A DNA stretch of 64,000 bases from Bacteroidaceae bacterium (GCA_017466065.1 JAFTUV010000009.1:92482-156481); one strand, 5' to 3'; shown: positions 26,311 through 34,966, counted from the first letter of the stretch. Numbers and translations are program-made. Notes: generated from the sequence alone by a model not told the origin.

Positions 26311-26409
26311 TTAAAGCACCCAACGCAAAAGAACGGTGATAATTATTAATAAAAGTAAAATGAGTATACCCCTGCGTTGCCCTTTTGTGAAATAAAGATA
26401 AAACCTCAT
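26311..26409 (-). CDS. 32-residue membrane peptide resembling the N-terminus of ComEA-like proteins
   Basis: Minus-strand frame with ATG at 26409 and TAA at 26311-26313. It reads FYLYFTKGQRRGILILL followed by a run of Leu/Ile/Val and RWVL at the end. The YFTKGQRRGIL-plus-hydrophobic pattern is how helix-hairpin-helix (ComEA-like) proteins of Bacteroidetes usually begin, but no HHH domain follows. It is either a truncated remnant or a small membrane protein in its own right. It points toward the TRL gene; promoter P3 lies between. The remainder of 26190-26492 shows only promoter elements. Confidence 0.4.
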   Translation of the reverse strand: MRFYLYFTKGQRRGILILLLLIIITVLLRWVL

Positions 26410-26492
26410 ATTAAAATTATTTAAAAACATAATTCCACCTATTTTGGGGTGTTATATTTGCATTGTTATGCAAATTTAGAAATAAAACCTAT

Positions 26493-26918
26493 ATGTTCGT
26501 TGAACGCATCGACAGAATTTTAAAAAGATACCCTCTATCGCTTGTAATATTGGCGGCAATTATCTATTTGTCGTTTTTTAAGCCACCAAAAACCGCTTTA
26601 AACGAAATAGACAATATTGATAAACTTGCGCACACGCTTATGTATGGCGGATTTTGTGTAATTCTGTGGGCGGAGTATTTTATGTCGCACGCAAAATCGA
26701 ATGTAAAGAATATTTTTTGGGGTGCTATTATAGGGCCTATACTTTTCAGCGGGGCGATAGAATTACTGCAAGAGTTCACCACAAAGCATCGTGGCGGCGA
26801 TTGGTGGGATATTCTATTTAACACGCTTGGGGTTCTTCTGGCTGCACTTTTCAGCATTTATGTTACCAAGCCTGTTTTAAAGAAATATAAATTGCTGAAC
26901 AATAACGACATTAAATAG
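26493..26918 (+). CDS. VanZ-like membrane protein
   Basis: 141 residues from the ATG at 26493; the TTG at 26463 would leave almost no leader after the -7 element TATATTTG (26453-26460), so the later start is preferred. Four hydrophobic segments, with the VanZ pattern of an acidic/histidine helix DNIDKLAHTLMYGGFCVILW and a second conserved GAIELLQEFTTKHRGGDWWDILFNTLGVLLAAL. VanZ proteins are associated with teicoplanin resistance in enterococci, but most homologues, including this one, have no known role. Confidence 0.85.
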   Translation: MFVERIDRILKRYPLSLVILAAIIYLSFFKPPKTALNEIDNIDKLAHTLMYGGFCVILWAEYFMSHAKSNVKNIFWGAIIGPILFSGAIELLQEFTTKHRGGDWWDILFNTLGVLLAALFSIYVTKPVLKKYKLLNNNDIK

Positions 26919-26919
26919 G

Positions 26920-27402
26920 TTATACGTTGCTTTTCCACAGCTTATAGGGGAGGCGCGACAGATGACCGTTGTAATATTTTGCTTCACCCGTAACTTCACG
27001 CCCCAAGAACGATGGAGTTTCAAAAGACTCGGAAAGGCTGCCAAGCTCCACTTCGGCAACAACAAGGCCTTCGTTGTCGCCATAAAATTCATCGACCTCA
27101 AAGATGTGTGAGCCACACTTCACAAGATAGCGACACTTGTCGATTATGCCTCCGTGACATAGTTTCATAAGTTCCCAAGCCTCGGACACGGGTATTTCGC
27201 GCTCCCACTCGTAACGGCTAAACCCACCGTCGAGTGAGGGGCCCTTCACGGTGAGAAAGCCTTTCCCGCCACGCACACGCACGCGAACGGAATTGCCTCC
27301 CTGACGGCAAATGTAACCCTGCGCTATGCGGTCGCAGCTAAATGCCTGCTGCTTGTATCTGTCGTCGGTAACAAGGAATTTACGTTCAATCTCCAAGGAC
27401 AT
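26920..27402 (-). CDS. CYTH-domain protein (triphosphate-tunnel family)
   Basis: 160 residues with the CYTH signature EIERKFLV at the N-terminus (residues 4-11), then alternating basic and acidic strands (GYICRQGGNSVRVRVRGGKGFLTVKG, YEWEREIP, KCRYLVKCGSHIFEVDEFYGDNEGLVVAEVELGS). The family comprises inorganic triphosphatases, thiamine triphosphatases and class IV adenylate cyclases; the length and EFxGxNxGLxxAE-like motif suit a short prokaryotic phosphatase-type member. It follows prfB by 2 bases and is likely co-transcribed. Substrate uncertain. Confidence 0.88.
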   Translation of the reverse strand: MSLEIERKFLVTDDRYKQQAFSCDRIAQGYICRQGGNSVRVRVRGGKGFLTVKGPSLDGGFSRYEWEREIPVSEAWELMKLCHGGIIDKCRYLVKCGSHIFEVDEFYGDNEGLVVAEVELGSLSESFETPSFLGREVTGEAKYYNGHLSRLPYKLWKSNV

Positions 27403-27404
27403 CT

Positions 27405-28520
27405 TTATTCGCCCTCCTCGGCAAATTCCATAAGATACGATTTTATAAATCCATCTATCTTGCCGTCCATCACTCCGCCAACATCGGAGGTCTGGTAGTT
27501 GGTACGATGGTCTTTAACGCGACGGTCGTCGAACACATAGGAGCGTATCTGCGAGCCCCACTCGATTTTCTTCTTGCCGGCCTCAATCTTATCCTTCTCG
27601 CGCTGACGGCGTTTAAGTTCCTTATCGTAAAGCATAGAGCGCAACAATGCCAATGCCTTCTCCTTGTTTTTGGGCTGGTCGCGTGTTTCGGTATTTTCAA
27701 TGAGGATTTCTTCCTGTTCGCCTGTATCGGGGTCGGTAAACATATAACGCAGACGCACACCCGACTCCACCTTGTTCACATTCTGGCCACCGGCACCGCC
27801 ACTGCGGAATGTGTCCCACGATATTTTTGCTGTTTCTATGACTACCTCTATGCTGTCGTCGACCAAGGGAGTTACAAAAACCGATGCAAAAGAGGTCATA
27901 CGCTTGCCCTGTGCATTGTAGGGCGACACGCGCACAAGGCGGTGAACACCATTCTCGCCTTTGAGGTAACCATAGGCAAATGGGCCGTCTATCTGTATTG
28001 TTGCGGTTTTTATACCCGCCTCATCGCCCTCTTGCAGGTTAATGGTCGATGCTTTGTATTTGTTCGACTCGGCCCAACGGAGATACATACGCATAAGCAT
28101 AGAAGCCCAATCCTGACTCTCGGTACCGCCGGCACCCGAATTTATTTTGAGCACACAACTCATTCCGTCGGCCTCGCCACGAAGCATATTTTTGAGTTCA
28201 AGCTCCTCTATGGCTGCAAGGGCGCGGGCATAAGCATCGTCAACCTCGGCCTCGGAGACCATTTCGTCGCGATAGAACTCCATAGCTATCTCAACCTCCT
28301 CGGTGCGGTTGTTAACCTCTTTGTAGCCCTCAATCCAAGCTTGCAGGCTCTTCACTTTCTTCATTTGAGCCTCGGCCTCTTTGGCATTGTCCCAAAAACC
28401 GGGAGCCTGAGTGCGCAACTGCTCCTCCTCCACCTGAATAATCTTCTCGTCGATGGACAAATATTGTTTCAGCGCAGCTGTGCGCTCTTTAATGTCTTTT
28501 AATTGGTCGGCTGTTATCAT
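27405..28520 (-). CDS. prfB: Peptide chain release factor 2, uninterrupted frame
   Basis: 371 residues from the ATG at 28520 (MITADQLKDIKERTAALKQYL). It has the GGQ motif in FRSGGAGGQNVNKVESGVR and the domain-2 region including LKINSGAGGTESQDWASMLMRMY. It reads UAA/UGA stops on the ribosome. The place where many bacteria carry an in-frame UGA and +1 frameshift (codons near 25) reads LKQYLSIDEK here with no stop, so expression is not autoregulated that way. The 21 extra codons open upstream are intergenic in character. Promoter at 28554-28584. Confidence 0.95.
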   Translation of the reverse strand: MITADQLKDIKERTAALKQYLSIDEKIIQVEEEQLRTQAPGFWDNAKEAEAQMKKVKSLQAWIEGYKEVNNRTEEVEIAMEFYRDEMVSEAEVDDAYARALAAIEELELKNMLRGEADGMSCVLKINSGAGGTESQDWASMLMRMYLRWAESNKYKASTINLQEGDEAGIKTATIQIDGPFAYGYLKGENGVHRLVRVSPYNAQGKRMTSFASVFVTPLVDDSIEVVIETAKISWDTFRSGGAGGQNVNKVESGVRLRYMFTDPDTGEQEEILIENTETRDQPKNKEKALALLRSMLYDKELKRRQREKDKIEAGKKKIEWGSQIRSYVFDDRRVKDHRTNYQTSDVGGVMDGKIDGFIKSYLMEFAEEGE

Positions 28521-28553
28521 CGTATTTATCTTTATTTTCAGAATAATAGTTCG

Positions 28554-28584
28554 CGAAGATACAAATATTACCCCACTTGACAAA
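28554..28584 (-). promoter_or_regulatory. Promoter of prfB
   Basis: Minus strand: TTTG (plus 28581-28584), 19-base spacer, TATCTTCG (plus 28554-28561), about 34 bases before the prfB ATG. Fits the Bacteroidetes TTTG-N19-TAnnTTTG form with one change. Confidence 0.65.
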
Positions 28585-28627
28585 ATTTACCCACACACAA
28601 GCAATAAAGATAATCGGCCCGAATGTA

Positions 28628-28659
28628 TTTGCAGTAAACGGAATAATCTTGTAAATTTG
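28628..28659 (+). promoter_or_regulatory. Promoter of the M20 deacylase gene
   Basis: TTTG (28628-28631), 20-base spacer, TAAATTTG (28652-28659), 15 bases before the ATG at 28675. A clean match to the Bacteroidetes housekeeping consensus; it supports starting the gene at 28675 rather than further upstream. Confidence 0.7.
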
Positions 28660-28674
28660 CAAAAACTACTTCAT

Positions 28675-29748
28675 ATGAAGATAAACGACAAGCACATAGC
28701 ACAAGCTGTGGAGTTGCTCAAACTCCTTGTAAGCACCCCGTCGGTGAGCCGCGAAGAGAGCGATGCTGCCGACAAACTGCAACTGTTCATCGAAAATACG
28801 GCACCGGTGGCAATAGACATTCATCGCCACTTTAACAATATATGGTGCATTGCACCGGGGTTCGATGCGTCGCGCCCCACCCTTCTGCTCGATGCACACA
28901 TCGACACAGTTAAGCCTGTTGCAGGGTGGAACACCCATCCTTTCACTCCCATAGTGAAGGACAATGCCATATATGCCTTGGGAACAAACGACGACGGGGG
29001 CTCACTTGTAACACTGCTTCAACTGTTCTATCTCATCTGCCAAAAACCTCAACAATACAACACTGTATTCCTTGCCTCGGCCGAGGAAGAGGTGAGTGGC
29101 AGGAACGGAATAGAGGCTGTGATACCCCTGCTGCCTCCTATCGCCTGCGCCATAGTGGGAGAGCCCACGGGAATGCAACCCGCCATAGCCGAAAAAGGAC
29201 TGATGGTACTCGATTGTGCGGCTCACGGAGTTTCGGGGCACGCGGCACGCAACATTGGGGTAAATGCCATTTACAAGGCTATGAAGGACATCGAGTGGTT
29301 CCGCAACTATAAATTCCCCAATTCATCGAAACTTTTGGGCGATGTAAAAATGAGTGTGACACAGATAAATGCCGGCACGCAGCACAATGTAATACCCGAT
29401 GAGTGCAGCTTTGTGGTGGATGTGCGAAGCAACGAGTGTTATTCCAACAAAGAACTTCTTGAAATTATAACCAACAGCGTGGAGTGCGATGTTAAAGCAC
29501 GTTCCACAAGGCTTAATTCCTCGTCAATTCCCGAGGAGCATCCGTTGGTGCAACGCGCCGTTCAATTGGGTAGAAAGCCTTTCGGGTCGCCCACCCTCTC
29601 GAATCAGGCATTATTGAATTTCCCCACCCTGAAAATGGGGCCGGGTGAGTCGGTGCGCTCGCACACTGCCGGAGAATTCATAAAGATTGACGAAATACGC
29701 GAGGGGCTCGAAATTTTTGTAAAGATGCTCGACGGGATTAAGTTGTAG
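28675..29748 (+). CDS. M20-family amidohydrolase (ArgE/DapE type)
   Basis: 357 residues from the ATG at 28675. Zinc-binding motifs: LLLDAHIDTVKPV (His/Asp), ALGTNDDGGSLVTLLQL (Asp), FLASAEEEVSGRNGIEAVIP (catalytic Glu-Glu) and IVGEPTGMQPAIAEKGLMVLD. The dimerisation domain shows GVSGHAARNIGVNAI. In Bacteroidetes, members of this length serve arginine synthesis as the deacylase acting on N-acyl-ornithine or N-succinyl-citrulline; no other arg gene is beside it, so the substrate is inferred. Convergent with ybeY, with only 7 bases between stops. Confidence 0.85.
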   Translation: MKINDKHIAQAVELLKLLVSTPSVSREESDAADKLQLFIENTAPVAIDIHRHFNNIWCIAPGFDASRPTLLLDAHIDTVKPVAGWNTHPFTPIVKDNAIYALGTNDDGGSLVTLLQLFYLICQKPQQYNTVFLASAEEEVSGRNGIEAVIPLLPPIACAIVGEPTGMQPAIAEKGLMVLDCAAHGVSGHAARNIGVNAIYKAMKDIEWFRNYKFPNSSKLLGDVKMSVTQINAGTQHNVIPDECSFVVDVRSNECYSNKELLEIITNSVECDVKARSTRLNSSSIPEEHPLVQRAVQLGRKPFGSPTLSNQALLNFPTLKMGPGESVRSHTAGEFIKIDEIREGLEIFVKMLDGIKL

Positions 29749-29755
29749 AATACCC

Positions 29756-30166
29756 TCACAGCATCGCAAGCGCTTTATTCTCACAAGCCTCCATTATTTC
29801 ACGCTCACCCTCTCCCTTGTCGTTTATTCCGCACAAGTGAAGTATGCCGTGAATAATTACCCGGTGAAGCTCCTGTTCGTAGCTTGCGCCCACAAGCTCG
29901 CTGTTGCTCTTTACCGTGTCGAGAGAGATAAAAAGGTCGCCGCTTATTGTGTCGCCCTCGCAATAGTCGAAAGTTATAATATCGGTGTAATAGTCGTGCT
30001 GCAAATATTCCTTGTTAACCTCTAAAATTTTCTCGTCGTTGCAGAATATATAGGCAATGTCGCCAACCTTTTTGCCATAGGAGGCAGCAACATTTTTTAT
30101 CCACGCGCTTGTGTCGCGACGCTTTATTGCGGGCATCCTTACACCCTCTGTCTGGTAACTTATCAT
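29756..30166 (-). CDS. ybeY: Endoribonuclease YbeY (16S rRNA maturation)
   Basis: 136 residues. N-terminal DISAWIKNVAA-like region, central YIFCNDEKILEVNKEYLQHDYYTDIITFDYCEGDTISGDLFIS, and metal-binding HRVIIHGILHLCGINDKGEGE. The usual third histidine (HGxLHLxGxDH) is replaced: the motif runs GINDKGEGE, a form I recall from Bacteroides as well. The enzyme acts in 3'-end processing of 16S rRNA and ribosome quality control. Directly downstream (12 bases) of the nucleoside-recognition gene, so likely co-transcribed. Confidence 0.93.
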   Translation of the reverse strand: MISYQTEGVRMPAIKRRDTSAWIKNVAASYGKKVGDIAYIFCNDEKILEVNKEYLQHDYYTDIITFDYCEGDTISGDLFISLDTVKSNSELVGASYEQELHRVIIHGILHLCGINDKGEGEREIMEACENKALAML

Positions 30167-30178
30167 AAATTCATATTT

Positions 30179-31414
30179 TTAATTCCCGAAGAATATATAG
30201 CCCACGATCATTGCCGCCATAATGCCTGCCGCATCGGCCATAAGACCGCAGGCAACCGCGTGACGGGTTTTTCTAATGCCCACACTGCCAAAATAGACGG
30301 CAAGAATGTAGAATGTAGTGTCGGTGGCTCCTTGAAAAAGACAAGCAAGGCGACCGGCAAAGGAGTCGGCACCGTAGGTAGTCATAGCATCAATCATCAT
30401 TCCACGCGCACCGCTGCCGCTCAAAGGCTTCATTATGGCTGTGGGCAGGGCACCCACAAAATCGCTGCCCACTCCCACCTTCTCGGCACACCACGCCACG
30501 GCACCCATAATAACATCCATTCCTCCCGAAGCGCGGAACACACCCACTGCAACAAGAATGGCAACCAGATAGGGTATTATGCGCACCGCGGTGGAGAATC
30601 CATCCTTTGCACCCTCGATAAACGCATCGTAAACATTTATCTTGGCACGCACGCCGGCAATAATGAATATTATTATAACCGAAAAGAGTATTATATTGGC
30701 AAGTGAAGTAGAAACAACCTCTATCTGCACCTGCGACAACTGCATCATACCCCAAGTTCCTGCCGCAACAAACAGTATTATGGAGAAGAGAAAAAGCATC
30801 ATTGTGCGGTTGAACAGATTGATGCGCTGATATATGCTTGTGGCTATGAGCCCCACCACCGTGGAAACGGTTGTGGCTATGAGTATGGGAATAAATACAT
30901 CGGTGGGATTGGCGGCACCAAGCTGTGCACGATAAAGAAGCACCGACACGGGAATGAGTGTGAGCCCCGATGTATTGAGCACAAGAAACATTATCATAGG
31001 GTTGCTGGCAACATCCTTCCTCGGGTTAATTTCTTGCAGTTCCTGCATAGCTTTCAGGCCCATAGGCGTTGCTGCATTGTCGAGCCCCAGCAAATTGGCC
31101 GAAAAATTCATAAACATAGTACCCATCGCCGGATGTCCTTTGGGAATATCGGGGAATATTTTGCATAAAATGGGGCTTAACAGCCGTGCAAGAGCCGACA
31201 CAAGACCGCCACGCTCACCTATTTTCATTATTCCCATCCACAACGAGAGAACACCGGTGAGGCCCAACGAAATTTCAAACGCCGTGCGGGCTGTGTCGAA
31301 AGTCGATGTCATTATGGCCGGAAACACTGTTACATCGCCGGCAAAAACCAGTTTGCAGAGAGCTATTGCAAACGCTATCAAAAAAAATGCTACCCAAATG
31401 TAGTTTAGAACCAT
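30179..31414 (-). CDS. Nucleoside-recognition (Gate) membrane protein, SpmA-SpmB fusion
   Basis: 411 residues, about ten membrane helices, with two Gate (nucleoside recognition) domains: the first around ARTAFEISLGLTGVLSLWMGIMKIGERGG and FMNFSANLLGLDNAATPMGLKAMQELQ (SpmA-like), the second around AFIEGAKDGFSTAVRIIPYLVAILVAVGVFRASGGMD and GDTTFYILAVYFG-type residues near the end (SpmB-like). The two are separate proteins in Bacillus spore formers; fusion is usual in Bacteroidetes, which do not sporulate. The transported or sensed substrate is unknown. Confidence 0.85.
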   Translation of the reverse strand: MVLNYIWVAFFLIAFAIALCKLVFAGDVTVFPAIMTSTFDTARTAFEISLGLTGVLSLWMGIMKIGERGGLVSALARLLSPILCKIFPDIPKGHPAMGTMFMNFSANLLGLDNAATPMGLKAMQELQEINPRKDVASNPMIMFLVLNTSGLTLIPVSVLLYRAQLGAANPTDVFIPILIATTVSTVVGLIATSIYQRINLFNRTMMLFLFSIILFVAAGTWGMMQLSQVQIEVVSTSLANIILFSVIIIFIIAGVRAKINVYDAFIEGAKDGFSTAVRIIPYLVAILVAVGVFRASGGMDVIMGAVAWCAEKVGVGSDFVGALPTAIMKPLSGSGARGMMIDAMTTYGADSFAGRLACLFQGATDTTFYILAVYFGSVGIRKTRHAVACGLMADAAGIMAAMIVGYIFFGN

Positions 31415-31455
31415 ATTCTATTATTGCTGCAAAAATTATACACTCATCGCAACTG

Positions 31456-31484
31456 CGAAGATACAAAAATTATTATTATCTTCG
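31456..31484. promoter_or_regulatory. Overlapping divergent promoters for ruvB and the Gate protein
   Basis: TATCTTCG on the plus strand at 31477-31484 and on the minus strand (CGAAGATA, 31456-31463) lie back to back in the short gap between the divergent genes. I see no good -33 TTTG for either. Confidence 0.45.
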
Positions 31485-31520
31485 CGGTTGATAGAAGTTC
31501 TAATATAAGAAAATGATTAT

Positions 31521-32540
31521 ATGAGCGGAGATTTTAACATTCGCGGAAAGAATAACGACAAAGAATTTGAGAATGCATTGCGACCTCTCTCCTTTTCCGA
31601 TTTTAGCGGACAGGAGAAGGTGGTGAGCAACCTTAAAATATTTGTTCAGGCCGCAAAAATGCGTGGCGAGTCGCTCGACCACGTTCTTTTGCACGGCCCT
31701 CCGGGACTCGGTAAAACCACATTGAGCAATATTATTGCCAACGAATTGGGAGTAGGCTTCAAAGTAACATCGGGCCCGGTGCTCGACAAGCCCGGCGACC
31801 TTGCCGGCATTCTCACGTCGCTAGAACCCAACGATGTGCTGTTCATCGACGAAATTCACCGCCTGTCGCCCATTGTAGAGGAGTATCTCTATTCGGCTAT
31901 GGAGGATTACAGAATAGATATTCTCATTGATAAAGGGCCGTCGGCACGCTCGATACAGATAGACCTTAACCCCTTCACTCTGATAGGCGCAACCACCCGC
32001 AGCGGATTGCTCACTGCCCCGTTACGTGCACGTTTCGGCATAAATATGCACCTCGAATATTACGACAGCAAGACACTTGCCGGCATCATTGGCCGCTCGG
32101 CACAGATACTTAATGTATCGTTCGACGAGGAGGCTGCATACGAAATTGCACGCCGCAGCCGAGGAACCCCCCGTATAGCAAATGCACTATTGCGTCGGGT
32201 GCGCGACTTTGCACAGGTGATGGGCGACGGACACATTACAAACTCCATTGCAAAAACAGCATTGGAGGCTTTGAACATCGACCGTTACGGCCTCGACGAG
32301 ATTGACAACAAGATTCTGTGTACAATAATCGACAAATTCAAAGGCGGCCCTGTGGGCATTGGCACCATAGCCACGGCATTGAGCGAGGATAGCGGTACGA
32401 TAGAGGAGGTTTACGAGCCCTACCTCATAAAAGAGGGATTCATAAAGCGCACCCCACGCGGACGCGAGGTTACCGACCTTGCCTACAAACATTTGGGACG
32501 CAGCCGTTTCAACAACGGAGAACAAGGAACACTTTTTTAA
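31521..32540 (+). CDS. ruvB: Holliday junction branch-migration ATPase RuvB
   Basis: 339 residues, normal length. Starts [35 protein letters not shown] sequence, Walker [14 protein letters not shown], Walker [12 protein letters not shown], sensor-1 [20 protein letters not shown], arginine finger region, and winged-helix tail [33 protein letters not shown]. It drives DNA through the RuvA-bound junction in recombinational repair. A flippase gene follows after 9 bases. Confidence 0.97.
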   Translation: MSGDFNIRGKNNDKEFENALRPLSFSDFSGQEKVVSNLKIFVQAAKMRGESLDHVLLHGPPGLGKTTLSNIIANELGVGFKVTSGPVLDKPGDLAGILTSLEPNDVLFIDEIHRLSPIVEEYLYSAMEDYRIDILIDKGPSARSIQIDLNPFTLIGATTRSGLLTAPLRARFGINMHLEYYDSKTLAGIIGRSAQILNVSFDEEAAYEIARRSRGTPRIANALLRRVRDFAQVMGDGHITNSIAKTALEALNIDRYGLDEIDNKILCTIIDKFKGGPVGIGTIATALSEDSGTIEEVYEPYLIKEGFIKRTPRGREVTDLAYKHLGRSRFNNGEQGTLF

Positions 32541-32549
32541 CACAGCATA

Positions 32550-34037
32550 ATGAGCAAACTGCAATCACTTGCAAAAGACACGGTAATATATGGAATGAGC
32601 AGTATTTTGGGGCGTTTCCTCAACTACTTGCTTGTTCCGCTCTACACTGCCAAAATGAGTGTGGAGAGCGGTAATTACGGAGTGGTGACAAATATATATG
32701 CTTGGACCGCCCTGTTGCTTATGATTCTCACCTTCGGGTTCGAAACTACTTTCTTCCGTTTCGCAAGCAAGGAGGGGGCCAATGTGTCGAAGACCTTTTC
32801 AATGTCGATGCAGGTGATAGGCGCATTGTGTGGAATATTCCTGATTGCAGTATTTACCTTCCTACCCTCAATATCACAAACACTCGGTTACGAAGCTCAC
32901 CCCGAATTTGTTGGTATTATGGCTGTGGTGGTGGCTCTCGATGCGCTGCAAGCAATTCCCTTCGGGCTTTTGCGGTTGCAGAAACGCCCCATAAAATTTG
33001 CAGCACTTAAATTACTCAACATATTCACCAATATAGCGCTTAACCTTTTTGTCTTTCTGCTGTTGCCGGCAATATGTGCTGAATACCCCGATGCAATGGG
33101 CAGTTTTTACACCCCCGACAACCAAGCATTCTATGTCTTTTTCATAAACCTTGTGTGCACGGCATTCATCACGCTGTTCCTCGTTCCCGAATATCGAATA
33201 TTCCGCTTCACTGCCGACGTAGCACTGCTTAAAAGTATGCTCAAATATTCGTGGCCGTTGCTGTTGCTCGGCATTGCCGGAATACTTAATCTGAACGCCG
33301 ACAAAATAATATACACACAGCTTGTGCCCGGACAGCAAGGCAAAATGGAGCTGAGCATTTATGGAGCGGCTGTTAAAGTGGCCGCCATTATGGCAATGCT
33401 GATGCAGGCCTTCCGATACGCATACGAGCCGTTTGTGTTTGGAAACAGCACTACAAAAAACAGCAAGGACCTAAATGCAACGGCTATGAAATATTTTATT
33501 GTCATTGCACTGATGGCCTTCCTTGTGGTGGTATTCTATATGGATATTCTGCGCCACTTGATTAACCCCGATTATTGGGAAGGGTTGAAGGTGGTACCCA
33601 TTGTGATGGCTGCCGAGGTGTTTATGGGAATTTATTTCAACCTCTCATTCTGGTACAAACTGAACGACGAAACATATTGGGGGGCAATTTTCTCATTCAT
33701 AGGGTGTGCCATTCTTTTTGCCGTGAACATAATATTTGTTCCACGTTACAGTTATATGGCGTGCGCAATAGGCTCTTTGGCCGGTTATTTCACCGCAATG
33801 ACACTATCCTACTTTGTGGGACAACGCCGCAACCCCACAAAATATGACCTTAAAGGGATTTTCGGTTACGTTGCACTCTTTGCTGTGCTTTATGCCGCAT
33901 CGGCAATATTGCCGATAAACAACAGCATTGCCAAAATGGGAGTGAATACCCTGCTGCTGATTATTTTCGTCGGTTATTTTATAAAAAAAGACCTCCCGCT
34001 CAACCAGATACCTTTCATCAAGAGGTTTGTGAAATAA
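32550..34037 (+). CDS. Polysaccharide flippase (Wzx/MOP family)
   Basis: 495 residues with 12-14 membrane helices. N-terminal LAKDTVIYGMSSILGRFLNYLLVPLYT is the MATE/MOP flippase start; further features are ETTFFRFASKEG, RLQKRPIKFAALKLLNIFTNIALNLFVF and YSWPLLLLGIAGILNLNADKIIYTQLVPG. These proteins flip undecaprenyl-linked oligosaccharides across the inner membrane. It is not in a glycan cluster; an unlinked flippase beside ruvB is common in Bacteroidales. Ends before a terminator at 34066. Confidence 0.9.
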   Translation: MSKLQSLAKDTVIYGMSSILGRFLNYLLVPLYTAKMSVESGNYGVVTNIYAWTALLLMILTFGFETTFFRFASKEGANVSKTFSMSMQVIGALCGIFLIAVFTFLPSISQTLGYEAHPEFVGIMAVVVALDALQAIPFGLLRLQKRPIKFAALKLLNIFTNIALNLFVFLLLPAICAEYPDAMGSFYTPDNQAFYVFFINLVCTAFITLFLVPEYRIFRFTADVALLKSMLKYSWPLLLLGIAGILNLNADKIIYTQLVPGQQGKMELSIYGAAVKVAAIMAMLMQAFRYAYEPFVFGNSTTKNSKDLNATAMKYFIVIALMAFLVVVFYMDILRHLINPDYWEGLKVVPIVMAAEVFMGIYFNLSFWYKLNDETYWGAIFSFIGCAILFAVNIIFVPRYSYMACAIGSLAGYFTAMTLSYFVGQRRNPTKYDLKGIFGYVALFAVLYAASAILPINNSIAKMGVNTLLLIIFVGYFIKKDLPLNQIPFIKRFVK

Positions 34038-34065
34038 TCACTGTTTTTCGGTTAAAAACAAAAAG

Positions 34066-34094
34066 CGGAGAGAGTTTTAAAACTTTCTCCGTTT
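34066..34094 (+). terminator. Terminator after the flippase gene
   Basis: Arms CGGAGAGAGTTTT (34066-34078) and AAAACTTTCTCCG (34079-34091) pair with one mismatch, then TTT. On the minus strand it can also stop the tRNA transcript, being directly 3' of it with an A-rich run on its far side. Confidence 0.75.
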
Positions 34095-34097
34095 CAG

Positions 34098-34171
34098 TAG
34101 CGAGACCCGGGATTGAACCGGGGACCTCATGATTATGAATCATGCGCTCTAACCAGCTGAGCTATCTCGCC
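34098..34171 (-). tRNA. tRNA-Met (CAT)
   Basis: A 74-nt cloverleaf on the minus strand: acceptor GGCGAGA / TCTCGCT, D arm GCTC-AGCTGGTTA-GAGC, anticodon arm CATGA-TTCATAA-TCATG with anticodon CAT, T arm CCCGG-TTCAATC-CCGGG, discriminator A. CCA is not encoded. The G-T first pair and loop argue for an elongator-type tRNA; a lysidine-modified tRNA-Ile2 cannot be excluded by sequence alone. Confidence 0.93.
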
Positions 34172-34188
34172 ATTGCATTTTTGCGGTG

Positions 34189-34220
34189 CAAAGATATATT
34201 TAATTATTCAAACAGACAAA
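34189..34220 (-). promoter_or_regulatory. Promoter of the tRNA gene
   Basis: Minus strand: TTTG (plus 34217-34220), 20-base spacer, TATCTTTG (plus 34189-34196), 17 bases before the tRNA 5' end. A full match to the Bacteroidetes consensus. The rest of 34172-34440 shows no gene. Confidence 0.75.
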
Positions 34221-34440
34221 CTTTTTAAAGTTTTTCGTCAAAATTTATTTTCGAGGGAGTATTTAAAAACTACTGCTGCATAAAATGATTGAAGAAAAAA
34301 ACTGCCTTTCGGTTGTTTTAAAAAGGAACTTCGTTACATTTAACTAAATATAATCTAATCGCTTATTGTTTTTTTGAATATCTTTTCCTATCTTGCGACA
34401 GCGAATAAACAAATTCGCAACAATTTTTGAGGTTCAAAAA

Positions 34441-34824
34441 ATGACGAATAAAGAGAAGTTCAGTATCGAATATACTATGAAAGGTAGCGCAAATATGATT
34501 TGGCGCTACATAGGAACTGCTGCCGGATTATCGCCGTGGTTTGCCGACAAAGTGGAAAATATTGGAAAATCGTTTGTTTTTCATTGGGGAAAGACCGAGC
34601 AGAGAACTGCACACATTGTAACTCAAAGAAGCGGAGTTTATGTGAAATTGAGATGGGACGATGAAGAGCCACACACGTTTTTCGAAATGAGAATATCGTT
34701 TAACGAGCTTACAAGAGAACATACTTTGCTGGTGACCGATTTTGCCGAGAAAGGGGAAATTGAAGACCAAAAGAATTTATGGGATTTGCAAATAGAGGCT
34801 TTGAGAAGACAATCGGGAATGTAA
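34441..34824 (+). CDS. START-like / SRPBCC domain protein
   Basis: 127 residues from the ATG at 34441; the in-frame start 16 codons earlier lies in AT-rich leader sequence. KEKFSIEYTMKGSANMIWRYIGTAAGLSPWFADKVE, FHWGKTEQRTAHIV and RWDDEEPHTFFEMRISFNEL match the START-like proteins of Bacteroidetes related to the AHSA1/SRPBCC ligand-binding fold. The ligand is unknown. Single-gene unit with a terminator at 34851 before lptF/G. Confidence 0.85.
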   Translation: MTNKEKFSIEYTMKGSANMIWRYIGTAAGLSPWFADKVENIGKSFVFHWGKTEQRTAHIVTQRSGVYVKLRWDDEEPHTFFEMRISFNELTREHTLLVTDFAEKGEIEDQKNLWDLQIEALRRQSGM

Positions 34825-34850
34825 AACAGAAATAGTATTATAACATAATG

Positions 34851-34884
34851 CTGCTTGTACATTGAATTTATGTGCAGGCAGTTT
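34851..34884 (+). terminator. Terminator after the START-like gene
   Basis: Arms CTGCTTGTACAT (34851-34862) and ATGTGCAGGCAG (34870-34881) form a 12-bp stem with two G-T pairs, loop TGAATTT, followed by TTTATATTTTATA. Confidence 0.7.
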
Positions 34885-34935
34885 ATATTTTATATATATT
34901 ATATATCATTATATAGTAAAAACCGACGAATTTCT

Positions 34936-34966
34936 TTTGTATTGCTCACGGCTTGCATTATCTTTG
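34936..34966 (+). promoter_or_regulatory. Promoter of lptF/G-ribBA operon
   Basis: TTTG (34936-34939), 19-base spacer, TATCTTTG (34959-34966), 41 bases before the ATG. The 27 bases from 34942 match 21607-21633 in front of the efflux operon at 25 positions, covering TTGCTC, CGGCTTGCA and TATCTTTGCA, an extended shared promoter. Confidence 0.75.

Noticed and set aside
26463..26492. TTG start giving the VanZ-like protein ten extra residues
   Set aside because: It lies two bases after the predicted -7 element, leaving almost no leader, and the extra residues are not family-like.
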